Shown here piece by piece: positions 12,227-23,813 of a stretch of 64,000 nt of DNA (positions within the stretch are counted from its first letter, which is position 1; each line of letters begins with the position of its first letter). The notes under the pieces were generated by a model. That model was not told where the DNA came from. It ran no database searches and saw only the letters and a program-made list of their open reading frames with translations. Source of the DNA: Endothia cerciana (Eukaryota > Ascomycota > Sordariomycetes > Diaporthales > Cryphonectriaceae); the NCBI GenBank assembly GCA_026119935.1, contig JALRMH010000001.1, positions 2,294,001 to 2,358,000 of the forward strand, in the 5' to 3' direction. The translations under genes and the position numbers were made by a program.

Positions 12227-14687
12227 TCACGCCGCAATCTGCGACTTCACCCACTTCTCCAGCCCGCCCCTCGCGATGATCTCCTGCACGTTCGGCGGCA
12301 CCTCGCCCACCTTCTGGCCCCACGTCTCGCCGCCCTCGCCCTCGGTGACCGTGACCCTGCTCCGCCTCAGGTCCCACAGGAACCTCCACCCCGTCCGCCT
12401 CGTCGCGACCCTGCCGGCCTCCCCCGCCTCCGGCTTGAACGTCTCCCGCAGCCTCTGCACCAGCCTCGGGACCTCGACGCCCATCAGCGCGTTGTTGATG
12501 CTGTTCCTGCTGAAGATGTTCCCGAAGCTCCCCGCGACCACGAGCGGGATCTCCTTGGCGAGGATCGCGGTCGCGGCCTGCTCGCGCGACGAGCCGCAGC
12601 CGAAGTTGAACCCCGCCACCAGGATATCGCCGGCCTTGGCGAGGGTCCGGAAGGACGTGTCGTAGTTCTCCATGCAGACCTCGGCCATCTTCCCGCGGGA
12701 CACGTTGTCCTGGTAGGTGTACTTGCCCGGGTAGATACCGTCCGTGTTGATGTTGTCGGCGTCGCAGAAGACGATCTCGCCAGAGACTTCGGCGGGGAAG
12801 CCGGGCAGGATCTCGGTAAGGGGTTCGGACCCGTCTGCCTCGGCTACCACTGCTGCCGGTGCCGGTGATGATGCGGTCGATGATTGTGTGGGGGCGGCCC
12901 TGGCCTCGTCGGGGAACTGCTTCTCGGCTGCGGCGATGAGGCTCTCCGCGTCGGCGAGGAGCTTGTCCAAGGCGTCTTTGGTGATGATGGCCTTGTCCGC
13001 CTGCGCATCGCCGTTGCCCTCGCCGATGATGACCTTCTCGACACCCTCCGGCTTCTGATACCACCCCGGCCCGGTGATCTTTCCACTCAGCGCGCTCGCC
13101 GCGACGACCTCCGGGCTGGCGAGGTAGGCTTTCGCGTCGGTGCTGCCCATGCGCCCCTTGAAGTTTCTGTTGCTCGCGCTGATGCCATTCTCGCCAGGCT
13201 CGAGCAGTCCCGTCCCGAGGCCGATGCAAGGACCGCAGCCCGACGGCAGCGGCTGTGCACCAGCCTGCAGCAAGACCTGCCAGTCTCCCGTCTCCTCCGC
13301 GATCTGCTGTTCCGGGACAGACGCCGCAGCAATGTAGAAGTTCACGCCCTCCGCGACCCTGGGGATCTGACCGTCCTTGGCGGCGTCGCGGAAGACGCGC
13401 GCAGCCGCTGCCAGGTCGGATGCCCGGGAGTTGGTACAGGACACGAGGTAGGCCTTGTCGAGCTTGATGTTCTGCGCCTCGAGGTCCTTGAGCGGCGTCG
13501 CGACCTTGACAGAATTCGGACCCGCGACAAAGGGAGACAGCGTCGAGAGGTTCAGGTACAGCGACTTGGCGTACGTCGCGCCGGGGTCCGCCGTCAGCGG
13601 GCTCCGCAACAGCTCATCGAGCTTGGCGTGGGTGAACCTCTTCCCGGAGCCGGTGTCCGGGTTGAACATGGCCGCCGTGGTCGCCCTCGCGCGCAGCCAC
13701 GACTGCAGCACCGAGTCGATGGGGAACAGGCCCGTCAGCGCGCCCCACTCGGTCGTCATGTTCGCGATGGTCAGCCTGTCGTCGACGGGGATGGACCGCA
13801 TGGTCTCCTCGGAGCCGGTGAACTCGATGGCGTGGTTGAGCACGTCATCATTGTTGAACAGCCCGCACAGCGCGACAATCACGTCCTTGCCCGTCACCCC
13901 TGGCGGCAGGACCCCGGTGAGTGTGACCTTGGCGATCGGTGGGATCTGCCACCACGTCCGGCCCGTCGCCCAGATACTCGCCGCGTCGGTCCGGACCACG
14001 GCCATGCCGAGACAACCCACGCCACCATAAATATTCGAGTGGCTGTCAGACGCGACGGTAACGGTGCCGGGCCAGGCATAGCCTTCCTCCACCATGATCT
14101 GGTGTCCGATGCCCCTGCCGGCGGGGTAAAAGTCGACGCCGTGCTGGCGGGCGAAGTTCTCGATCTGCTGGTACTTCTTCAGGTTCGTCTCGGACCTGTT
14201 CTGCACGTCGTGGTCCAGCGTCATGACCACCTGCCTGTTGTCGTGGATCCTGGACGCCCCGATGGACATGAACTTGAGGGCGACGGGCCATGAGTTGTCG
14301 TGGGTCATGCAGTGGTGTGGTGAGAGGGTCACATAGTCGCCTGCCCTGACCTTCTTGCCCGGCGCGACCCCGACGGAGTACCGCTGGACGATCTTCTCGG
14401 TCAGGGTCTGTGGCGTGGCCGTGGGCGATGGCGTTTTGAGGGAAGAGAGGAGGGCGGAGATGGAGGGGTCTTCGAGTTGGGAGTGGAAGGCGTCCTGGCG
14501 TCTACATGCCGATGTGGTGTACCGGTTGGTCCGTACCGGGCCAGTGGCGGTCCTGGATAGGGCCAACCGGCGATAGCCCCGTGTCGCCCTCGGGGCGAGG
14601 CTCCTCCTCTGGACATGGCGCTGTGAGTCTTGGATCGGGAAGTGTTTATCCGTGGGGAGGGCGAGTCGGGCTTACCAAGACGAACAT
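12227..14687 (-). CDS. LYS4: Homoaconitase, mitochondrial (lysine biosynthesis)
   Basis: Two exons, 14687-14676 and 14620-12227, give 801 residues. The first codes only MFVL and ends at a GTAAGC donor. The second opens [19 protein letters not shown], a basic presequence that fits mitochondrial import. The aconitase fold follows: [35 protein letters not shown] (C399) and [13 protein letters not shown] (C466, C469), the three [4Fe-4S] ligands. After a Pro/Ala linker comes the swivel domain with [13 protein letters not shown] and [18 protein letters not shown]. The enzyme converts homocitrate to homoisocitrate via homoaconitate in the alpha-aminoadipate pathway. Length and motifs agree with homoaconitase rather than TCA aconitase. 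The first exon was chosen because it supplies an in-frame ATG with canonical splice sites. A 469-codon frame on the opposite strand is a shadow. Confidence 0.95.
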
Positions 14688-16075
14688 GTTGAGTTATATG
14701 AAGCAGCTTGCAGTCATTATCACAGGGGGACCAAATCTCCGACGAGCCGCAGCTGTCCGTCCTCAGAGGGTTTGGTTGGCAGGCGGAATTGCGGGTGTCG
14801 AAATTGAGAGAGTGAATGGAGCGAGGCTCTTCGAACACCCACAGGCACAGTTCTAGTTTGTCCAGCGGCCGGAAAGTTTTAGTGGGGTCAGGAAAGCTGC
14901 TCCCTGCTTGCTGTGTGTGTGAGGCACTGCGATTTTCGGCGTCGCTAAGCAGGATGACGTGCATTGTCAGCAACAGGTCTGCCGTGATTTGTTCCCCTGG
15001 TGCTCAACCTCGCAGTGGGGCCGCAGCCCTCCCCAGAAATCCCAGGCCAGATACTAGTATGTAACTTGGGGCACGCCAGGCAGAGGCTGGACAAGGATTT
15101 CGAGTTGTGTCCGAATTCCGGTCGTGGGCTCTGGAAGCCACCGCAGGCACACAGCCTATACCTGAGCCCACCACAGATCCTTACGCAGCCGCATTTCAGC
15201 ACCACGAAGGCGGGGACGCGGGAGAGACGGATCATCTCGAGCTCTGGCCCGCCAGCGACCCGCGCCGTTATCGTGCTCGAGGTCACCAGCGGTGCAGATC
15301 TGCGGGTGAGGATGTGCTATTGTGTTCGAAGGGCCTGTGGCATGGACACGGTGTGGCTTGGCCAACAGCAGCACCATTGGTAACAGCATTATCCGAAACC
15401 GAATACGAGGTTGGCGGTAAAAGACAGTTCTAGTTCTGTACAGTACGTGAACTCTGGCCAGAACAACACATGGTGGATACTATGGTAGATTGATGGTGGG
15501 CGGAGGAGGGGCTCTTTTGGGGGGGGGGGGTTCTGGAGGGGGGGTTTGGGTCTGGACCTGTCAACAACTCTACCGGTATAGCTACCTAGATATCCAACAA
15601 CAAGGCGGCGTTCTCCTGGCCTATAGTTGACTGACACCTGGGGGATCTCACGTATGATCCCAGACTCCAGGTGCGTTCATAGCTAACCAGGCACCACCCT
15701 ACCCCAAGGGTACAGGGGGTTTGGCAACTACTGGGACGGGGCCGTTGCGATTTAGACTTTCGCTCTTACGACATCCCTTCCCCTTCTTCCTCACATTATA
15801 TCTCCACTGGCTGCACCCAGAACTTGACGTCTCTCCCTCCCCACCCGCCCCGTCCGGCACCCAGACACTGCAACGTCCTCCCAGCCTGAGGTCTCACCGA
15901 CACACCCCCTCCCGCCTCTGCAGAGCGCAACCCAGGGCCGAGATATCACGACGAGCCGCGCTTCTGGACGGAACCGCGGACGTCCGAGCTGGCCCCCGAA
16001 CCCCGTACTGATGAGCCCAGAGGGAGGATAGAGCAACCTGCAGACGACAACCAAAAAAATTAAAAAATTAAAAAA
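14688..16075. other. Intergenic, divergent promoters of LYS4 and the Zn2Cys6 gene
   Basis: No supported gene. A G run occurs near 15520-15530 and the leader of the next gene carries an A/T-rich string (16052-16075) directly before its ATG. Confidence 0.6.
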
Positions 16076-18556
16076 ATGGACGCCCCCCAGGGAGTGGTCC
16101 AACCGGCGATGGATTCTCCTGCGTCCACCTCGGCGCCCACGCCCGCCACTTCCACAGCGGCAGCAACCCCAGGTGTCCAGTCCGTGGGCGCCCCGAGCAA
16201 GCCGCCTCGCATCCTCGCCTGTGTGCTCTGCCAGCACCGCAAGATCAAATGTGACAGGAGTTTCCCGTGCGCCAATTGCCTCAAGGTTGGTGTGACCGCC
16301 CGGGCTGCCGTGGGAGGCAGAGACGATGTGTTGGTCCGGAACTGATGGCTGGCCCTCCTCCACAGGCAAATGTGACATGTACACCGAGCACTCCGGCACC
16401 CGCCCGGAAACGCCGGAGGCCAAACCAGGATCTCCAGGAGCGCCTGGCACGGTGTGAAGAGCTCTTGAAGGAGTACGCAACCGCAAAGCCGCCGTCCCCA
16501 CCCCCCGCGAAACCCCCCTCCCCCAAACCCGACCGCATACCTGAGCTGGAAGACCCCATCCCGAAATGGAAGCCCGCCGGCAAGCTCATCGAGGAGGACG
16601 GCGGCGTCCGCTTCATGGACTCCTACCTGCTGACGACGGTCTACGATGAGGTATGCCAGCCAGTCCCGCCCGCGACGCTTGCGCTAAATGGTGTTGGCCC
16701 CAGTTGAAATCGATGCGGAAGATTGTCGACGAGGAGATATCATGCGACGAGTCCACGCCCCTCCCCATGGACGAGGTCTCAAACTCGCCCGATGACAACT
16801 CCGATCTTATCTTCGGCGCAGCTGACACCCCCTCGGCTAACCCAGAAGACCTCGCCCCGAGCCCTACTCACATAGTACGCCTGTGGCAGATCTTTCTCGA
16901 CCGGTGCAACCCCCTGACCAAGATCATCCATGTCCCGACAGTACAGCCCTACCTGTTAGAAGCAACCGGGTCCTCGCCGCGGCTGCCCAAGAACGTGGAG
17001 GCTCTGCTCTTCTCCATATACACCCTGGCGACCGTCTCGATGAGCAAGGAGGAATGCCAGGAGATACTTGGGACGACACGAGACAAGGCGCTGGCCAGGT
17101 TTAGCCAGGGCGTCCGCCTGACCCTGACGCGCATGGGCTTCCTCAAGACCCACGATCTCCTGACCCTCCAAGCGCTGGTCATATATCTGGTAGGGTGACC
17201 ATGAGGCATACTCTGCGGCTCGGGACCCCGTGCTGACCTGGCCCCCTGCAGATCTCGCTGCAAGGACGATACAATCGCCATGCCTCCTGGATCCTGAACG
17301 GCGTTGTCATCCGTGTCGCCCAGAAGATGGGATTACACCGCGACGGTGAGCTGCTCGGCCTGAAGCCTTTTGAGACGGAGATGAGGCGGCGGCTCTGGTG
17401 GCAGATCATCATGGTCGACGCCAAGTATGCCATGATGTCAGGGCTGAGCCATACGCTCCTGCCCCGCGGCTGGGACACCAAGGAGCCCAAGAACATCAGC
17501 GACGATGATCTCTTGCCTTCTGCCACGGAGCCGGTCGAAGACAGGGAAGGGCCAACGGATATGATCCTCGTCATCACCGTCTTCAGGATTGCCAAGAACC
17601 TCATACACCTGCCGGGCATCGAGACGATACTCCTGATCAACGAGTTGGAGGCCACAAGGGGGGTCACGAGCCCCAACAAGGCGAAGGTTGCGGAGTACAA
17701 GAAGGTCGTCCTCCAGCTCAACAAGGAACTAGACGAGATGTACGCGAGGTTCTCCTCGCCGACAGCCGGGCCCCTCCACGACCTGGCCCATCACCTGAAG
17801 GAACATCTCATGGGCAAGCTCTCGGCGCTGGCGAAGCCTCCAGCAGAATCCTCGGACTGGGGCACCGAGGTCTTCGACCACACGAGCAACGCGTTCAAGC
17901 TCGCCGTCGAGACGACGAGCCACGCTGTCGACCAGTACAAGATGGCAAGCTACCCGGGCTGGGACTGGTTCTCGCGGCTGCACTTCCAGCTCGACATCTT
18001 TTCATACCTCGTGGGGCAGCTCTGCCACCGCACGGCTGGGCGGCTGGTGGACAAGGCATGGCAGACGGTGGAGGAAGTCTACGAGTACCACCCGGAGTTC
18101 TACGAGATCTCCCAGAAGCTGTACTACCAACTGGCGCACTTCATCTTCAAGGCCTGGCGCAAGCGAGAGGAGGTGCTCCGTGCGAGGCTGGGCAAGGCGC
18201 CCGAGACGCCCCGGTGCGTGCAGAAGCTGCGCTCGCTGATGCCCGGGTCGGACGACTCGAGTGTCAAGAGCGAGTCCGGGAGGACACCGAGCAACGACAT
18301 GTTCAACTTTGTCGCGAACGGCTCTGCGGGGGCCGGGGCGGCAGGCGTCCCGATGGACCTCGGCATGGTCGAGACCGCGCCATTCGACGCCTACATGGGC
18401 GACTACTTCGATTTCAATGGGGCGCTGGACTTTGACATCTGGGGTAACCCGCAGGGCATGGCAAGTAGCATCCCGGGTCCAGCGCAAGTAAGTCAGAATC
18501 TGCCACTGCAGGATATGACACCGTACGGCGTCATGGGACAGGGAGTATGGAAATAG
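16076..18556 (+). CDS. Zn2Cys6 fungal transcription factor
   Basis: Four exons, 16076-16285, 16366-16650, 16704-17189 and 17252-18556, all in phase 0, give 761 residues. The Zn cluster is C49-x2-C52-x6-C59-x5-C65-x2-C68-x6-C75, with the first intron falling between the fifth and sixth Cys. A basic linker ([10 protein letters not shown]) and a short coiled-coil ([17 protein letters not shown]) follow, as in Gal4-type dimers. The middle homology (fungal-specific TF) domain spans roughly residues 200-450 and includes [20 protein letters not shown] and [20 protein letters not shown]. The C-terminus is acidic and aromatic ([17 protein letters not shown]), a plausible activation region. It should bind DNA in the nucleus. 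Its target is unknown; an MFS transporter gene lies downstream on the same strand. Confidence 0.92.
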
Positions 18557-20247
18557 CGGGGGCGGGGGGGGGGGTCTTGAGCGAGTCCCGGCCGGACGGC
18601 GCATGGGGTTTTGGTCAGTGCCGCTGGCTTTATGTCCCTTGGGCGACAATCCAACGGTGGGTGTACAGTATGGACTAGAACTGGGTCTCAAAGTCTATTA
18701 CACGCCAAGGTGTTCGGGCAGGAGGGCTGGTAGTTCTGGGCTTAGGGCATGGGGCACGGGCGCGGTTCTCGAGGACGCGATGTTTGAGCGCATGCATGGT
18801 CGAAGATACTCGAATGCGTGGGCATGACGGTCAATGAAACACGCCACACCTTTTCTTTCACAGGCTTGCAACCCCACGATCTGGGAGGTCCTCGTGGTGT
18901 CTCTGTCTGTTGTCTAGCTGTGCACGGCGAACGAAAAACCGTTCCGACTGCATCCCAGACTCGTATCACACACAACCCGGGGGTTAGGATGACATTCTTT
19001 TGAGCCACCATGATTGCATTCGTATCCTGAATAACACGGCGGGAATATTAGTCCGTCTCGTCTCTTGAGCTGGATGTCGGGTGGAGGCTGCGTCGACAAA
19101 GTTAGGGCTGACAGGTCCTGTTCTGTCCGGAAGCGGCCCTTGTTGCTGATCGGTGCCGGTCGAGAGCGATCTGCCTACTGCGGCAGCCAACATCCGTCCA
19201 GTTCCCACGGGGTCCAGGATACCTACCAGTACTCTACTGCGTGCCCTCACGGGGCCGGGCAGAGGCTTTCTTATGTAGCAGCCAAGCTCTCCAAGAGAAA
19301 GATCGGGGCGGATCAAGCCTTCTCGGGCCCGAGAAGCCGGGTGGACCCTCGGATCCTCAGCGCCTTTTCCATCTCGGACAAGCCACCCTCCCCGCCAAAC
19401 CCCCTATTAAGCCGGCTCGGACGTCGGAATGCCCGAGGAATGGGGATGACAAAAGAAGGTTCTCCACTCCTACTACCATAGATAGTACGAGTGGGTACCT
19501 GTCACCCCCCCCCCCGGGCGCCGTTACGTCCGAATTCCGGTCGAAATGGGGAACTGGGGGGGAAAACATCGACCACGCTTCCTGGCGGTCCCTCAAACCT
19601 TGAGATGTTACGGTGGAAAAAGACCCCGAGCCATCTCTCGGTGCTTATGTGTAGGCAACCGGCGGGAGGAGCCATCGCTCGCATAACCTCCCTCCCTGAA
19701 TGAGTCAGTGCGAGAGAGGGGGGGGGGGTGGCTTGGGGTGGTGGCCCGTGTCGGGTGAGAGAGGCTAGCAGGAATATGCTAGTAATACGTACGTACGTGG
19801 ACATCATCATTATTCACCAGCGCGGACCGCATTGGCTTGTCCGAGGCCGAGCTGAGCCCGGCAGAAAATCCATCACCACTCTGGCGCCTCTCTTTGTTTG
19901 TCTGCGGCTGGCTATATCCTGTCTAAAGTCCGGGCCTGGGCCTGGGTTTTCTGATGGTTCTGTTCTTATACCGTCATCAGTCCTCCCCCTTTCCCTCTCC
20001 TCCCCCGGCAACAATATTCCAGCGGCGTCAAACCAGCAGCCGCAACTCAATCTACATACAGGTTACATTCACACCACCCCTGCGAAAGTATACCACGGGC
20101 ACCGGATAGGATACACTTACACGACCACAACCCTAACACACACACCACCGCTTGCATAACATAACAACACAACGCAGCACAACCACCCCGACGCACCCAA
20201 AGAACCCACCCTGACTGAGCCTCGACACACCGTGATACCCCCCAACA
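18557..20247. other. Intergenic between regulator and transporter
   Basis: About 1.7 kb with no supported gene. C/G runs lie near 18562-18573, 19506-19517 and 19719-19727. The last 250 bp are CA-rich, as in fungal 5' leaders. Confidence 0.6.
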
Positions 20248-22222
20248 ATGTCGTTCCTGAAGAGGGCGAATAAGCCCGGCCAGGCGGCGGCCAACCCGCC
20301 CCTCGACGGCTCCCAGGAGACTGCTCCCTTCCCTGAAGCGCAGCCAACGGCCTCAAATGGCACCCAGAACCCGATGGGGTTGGCGCGTACGCGCACCGAG
20401 GATATCGTGTACCCTCACGGGATCAAGCTTGCCCTGATCATGATATCGACATTCACGAGCATGTTCCTGGTGGCCCTGGTATGTGGTTAACCTCCACCCA
20501 CCCAAAACAATGGCCAAGGCGGCCCGTGACCTTCCTGGCCCGAATTGCACCACCACCCGATCTCCATGGCGGATAGCACAGAGAGCTCCTCTGTCCCACA
20601 CCCGTACGAGTCCATATCATACTGACTGGCCGTCTAACCTTTAGGACCGGCTCATCATCACAACCGCCATCCCCAAGATCACGGACGAGTTCCACAGCCA
20701 GACGGATATCGGCTGGTATGGCTCGGCCTACATGTTGACCAACTGCGCCTTCCAGCTCTCCTTCGGCAAGCTGTACACCTTCTACTCCGTCAAGACCTGC
20801 TTCCTCACCGCCATCGCCCTGTTCGAGATCGGCTCGGCCATCTGCGGCGCCGCCCCGAGCTCGACCGCCTTCATCGTCGGCCGCGCCATCGCCGGCGTGG
20901 GGTCGGCAGGGATCATGAGCGGTACCATCACCGTCATCGTGTACGCCCTGCCCCTGCACAGGCGGCCCATCTTCCAGGGCCTCTTCGGTGCCGTCTTCGG
21001 CCTCGCCTCCGTCATTGGGCCCCTGCTCGGTGGCGCCTTCACGACGGACGTCACGTGGCGCTGGTGCTTCTACATCAACCTGCCCTTCGGCGGCGTCGCC
21101 ATGGTCCTCATCTTCCTGCTGCTCAAGGTCCCCGACCGCAGCACCCAGGCCCTCCCCCTCGGGCAGAAGCTCGGGCAGCTCGACTTCCTGGGCGTCCTCT
21201 TCCTCCTCCCCGGCGTCGTCTGTCTGCTGCTCGCGCTGCAGTGGGGCGGCACCACGTACGCGTGGCACAACGGCCGCATCATCGCCCTGCTCGTCCTGGC
21301 CGGCGTGCTCCTGATCGGCTTCGTCGCCATACAGGTCCTCCGCCCCGAGACCGCCACCATCCCGCCCAGGATCTTCCGCCAGAGGAGCATCATCGCGGGC
21401 TTCTGGGCGACCTTCTGCATCGGGGCCTCGATGATGCTCGTCGTCTACTACCTGCCGATCTGGTTCCAGGCGATCGAGGACGTCAGCGCTGTCAACTCCG
21501 GTATCCGGCTCCTGCCGCTCGTGCTGAGCATGGTCATCGCGAGCATCAGCTCCGGCATCCTCGTCTCCCGGATCGGCTACTACACGCCCTTCCTCATCTT
21601 CGGCACGTGTGTCATGTCTGTGGGGGCGGGCCTGCTCACCACCCTCCAGGTGCACACCACGGAGGGCCGGTGGATAGGCTACCAGGTCGTCTACGGCTTT
21701 GGCATGGGCTGCTCCTTCCAGGCGCCCAACCTCGCGGCGCAGACCGTCCTGCCCACGCATGACGTGCCCGTCGGTACGGCCCTGATGCTCTTCAGCCAGC
21801 TGCTAGGCGGTGCCATCTTCACCTCCGTGGGCAACAACGTCCTGGACAACGAGCTGTTGGAGAAGCTGGCCAGCATCCCGGGCGTGAACCCCGAGCTGGT
21901 CCTCAGCGCGGGCGCGACAGAGTTCCTGAACGTCATCCCCGCCTCGGCGAAGGCGGCCGTGCTGACCGCCTACAACTCGAGCCTGAGGGTGGCCTTCGTC
22001 GTCGGCGTGGCCATGTCGTGCCTGACCATCTTCGGTGCGCTGACGCTGGAATGGAGGAGCACCAAGAGCAGGAAGCACCTGCAGGATCACAACGACGACG
22101 CCGCCGCCGAGAAGGGCGAGGGGGAGACTGGTGATGATGCTGCAACCGAGCCAGGCCATGCCAGGACCGCGAGTGCGCCGTCCGAGACCAGTGGTGTGAG
22201 TGCCGAGAAGGCCAGTGTATGA
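20248..22222 (+). CDS. MFS transporter, drug:H+ antiporter type (toxin/drug efflux family)
   Basis: Two exons, 20248-20478 and 20645-22222, donor GTATGT, acceptor TAG with a CTAAC branch site just before it, give 602 residues. The N-terminal 60 residues are hydrophilic. The first helix runs into LDRLIITTAIPKITDEF, which is the antiporter motif D1. GRAIAGVGSAGI and VIGPLLGGAFT follow, the latter the antiporter motif C. By eye about 14 hydrophobic segments continue to residue 540, as in DHA2 pumps, then an acidic Ser/Thr tail. It should sit in the plasma membrane and export small molecules using the proton gradient. Similar proteins are often found in secondary-metabolite clusters, but no biosynthetic gene is present here. 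A long antisense frame is a shadow. Confidence 0.92.
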
Positions 22223-22501
22223 TTAGGAATGGATACATATCGGCGACGCCATCATTTGGAACTTTCTAGCTTTGATACCCACAAGTAGGCGAGGTTCACA
22301 TATAGACGGAACGGGGGCGGGGGGGGGGGGGACGGAGATGGTGACGGGGATTACATACCACGCATGTCACGGCGTACGGGCGGACAAGGGATTGATAAGA
22401 TCCACAGTCTTTTAGAAACATAGATCTCCACCAAACTAGTACACAACTCGGGATTAATACCTGATAACACTTGCACTGCTGTGAAGTATCCCCTGCAAGT
22501 G

Positions 22502-22535
22502 GATGATGGTGATGATGATGATGATGATGAGGATG
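22502..22535. repeat. GAT-type trinucleotide microsatellite
   Basis: An imperfect run of GAT/GGT triplets, about ten units, in the 3' flank of the MFS transporter. Confidence 0.85.
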
Positions 22536-22847
22536 GTGTGGTGTGAACCCGATCATACCTGGTGGACAGCACTCCTCAGGGGTCCCAAGATCACCCTTCC
22601 TTTTCCTCGGCAGAAGGGTGGGAGGTGGCCTCCTCACCCCCTGGGTCTCTCTGATCCCGCAGTGCAAGAGCAGGATGGACAAGTATACATACCAGACCAG
22701 ACAGGATCAGAACATAGGACCGTCGATATGATGCACCCCCATGGCTCGGGTGGGCTTCGCACAACAAAACCAAACACTCACAGCTCCCTCTCAGTCACCA
22801 TCGCGGACTCACCACCCTGGCCTGGCTGGCTGCCTTCCACAGACACA

Positions 22848-22865
22848 CAGACAGACAGACAGACA

Positions 22866-22911
<46 letters not shown>
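22848..22911. repeat. Compound (CAGA)n(CA)n microsatellite
   Basis: About five CAGA units pass directly into about 22 CA units with no interruption. Confidence 0.92.
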
Positions 22912-22913
<2 letters not shown>

Positions 22914-23147
22914 ACGCTCCATTTCTCACGCTATCTTACTGACTCCCATGATCACCATGTCCTCTCTACCTCATGAAACCCACCCTCCAACCCTCCCCCT
23001 CCCCCGCCGCAGGGTTCCCAACTTGGTATATATCCAACCGAGCCCCCGTCCGCCAGCCGACGACCCCCACCCCCGACCGCCCGAGACACCTTGCCCGTGC
23101 TCAAGGCACTCCTACTACTCCGGCGCACAGAGACAAGACACGACGGC

Positions 23148-23813
23148 ATGGCCACCCACGCCGCACCAGAAGCCCCGGCCTCCACCCAGGTCCCCGCGCA
23201 GGGGGTGTGGACGACCCCCAAGGCCGGTATGATCCTCAGCGTCACGTTCGCGGTACTGCTTCTAACCACCCTCGTCGCAGCAGCCGGCTTGTGTGCCTAC
23301 TACCACAGGAGGCTCAAGGGCCTCGCCAGGGAGCGGCCCGGGCTGGAAGGAGGAGGAGGCGGAGGGGGCGGAGGGGGCGGAGGAGAACAAGCAGGAGGAG
23401 AAGACCACCAGCCAGCCTGGCGCCGCCGGCGCCGCCGCGGCGGTGGCGACCAAGACACGGACGGGCCCCGGGGCCTCGAGGCCCAGGGCCCGCCGCCCGG
23501 GGCGGAGGTCGAGGCCGGCACGGCGAGGCGGGGGCGGGTGTACAGGCCCGGCTCGGCGTCGATCGTGAGCATCAGCGGGGCCGGCGGCGGGAGTGCGACC
23601 CCGTCAGGGTCCTCGCGGAGCGTGCTCGCCGTCGGCGGGCTGCCGGGCCCCTGCGGGGCCGGGGCCGCGACGCCGACGCCATCCCCGGTCGGGGAGCCCG
23701 GCGGGGAGAGCGGGGGAGCGGCGGTCGAGGCCGGGAAGGGGCAGGGGGAGGGGAGGCGGCCGCGGAGGCTGCAGAAGAAGAGGGCGGGGGGGCCCGCAGC
23801 AGCGGCGCGGTGA
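23148..23813 (+). CDS. Possible single-pass membrane protein with Gly/Arg-rich tail
   Basis: One uninterrupted frame of 221 codons. Residues 1-26 are polar. A strong transmembrane segment follows (AGMILSVTFAVLLLTTLVAA), then a basic CAYYHRRLK, which predicts N-outside, C-inside topology. The rest is low complexity: an uninterrupted Gly stretch, an Arg stretch, and Pro/Gly/Ala. This is the shape of small fungal single-TM proteins, but I recognise no family. The GC-rich tail is also open in another frame (23293-23568), so the C-terminus is uncertain, and an unseen intron is possible. Confidence 0.4.
   Translation: MATHAAPEAPASTQVPAQGVWTTPKAGMILSVTFAVLLLTTLVAAAGLCAYYHRRLKGLARERPGLEGGGGGGGGGGGGEQAGGEDHQPAWRRRRRRGGGDQDTDGPRGLEAQGPPPGAEVEAGTARRGRVYRPGSASIVSISGAGGGSATPSGSSRSVLAVGGLPGPCGAGAATPTPSPVGEPGGESGGAAVEAGKGQGEGRRPRRLQKKRAGGPAAAAR

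Larger units (their letters stand above)
22223..23147. other. Intergenic with microsatellites
   Basis: 3' flank of the MFS gene. It contains a G run near 22317-22331, a GAT-type triplet repeat and a CAGA/CA repeat (listed separately). No gene is supported. Confidence 0.6.

Noticed and set aside
12884..14293. 469-codon plus-strand frame over LYS4
   Set aside because: It is exactly antisense to the aconitase exon, Arg/Val/Leu-rich without a domain, and follows from high GC at third codon positions.
20453..21760. 435-codon minus-strand frame over the MFS gene
   Set aside because: Antisense shadow with an Asp/Glu/Gly-rich composition and no domain.
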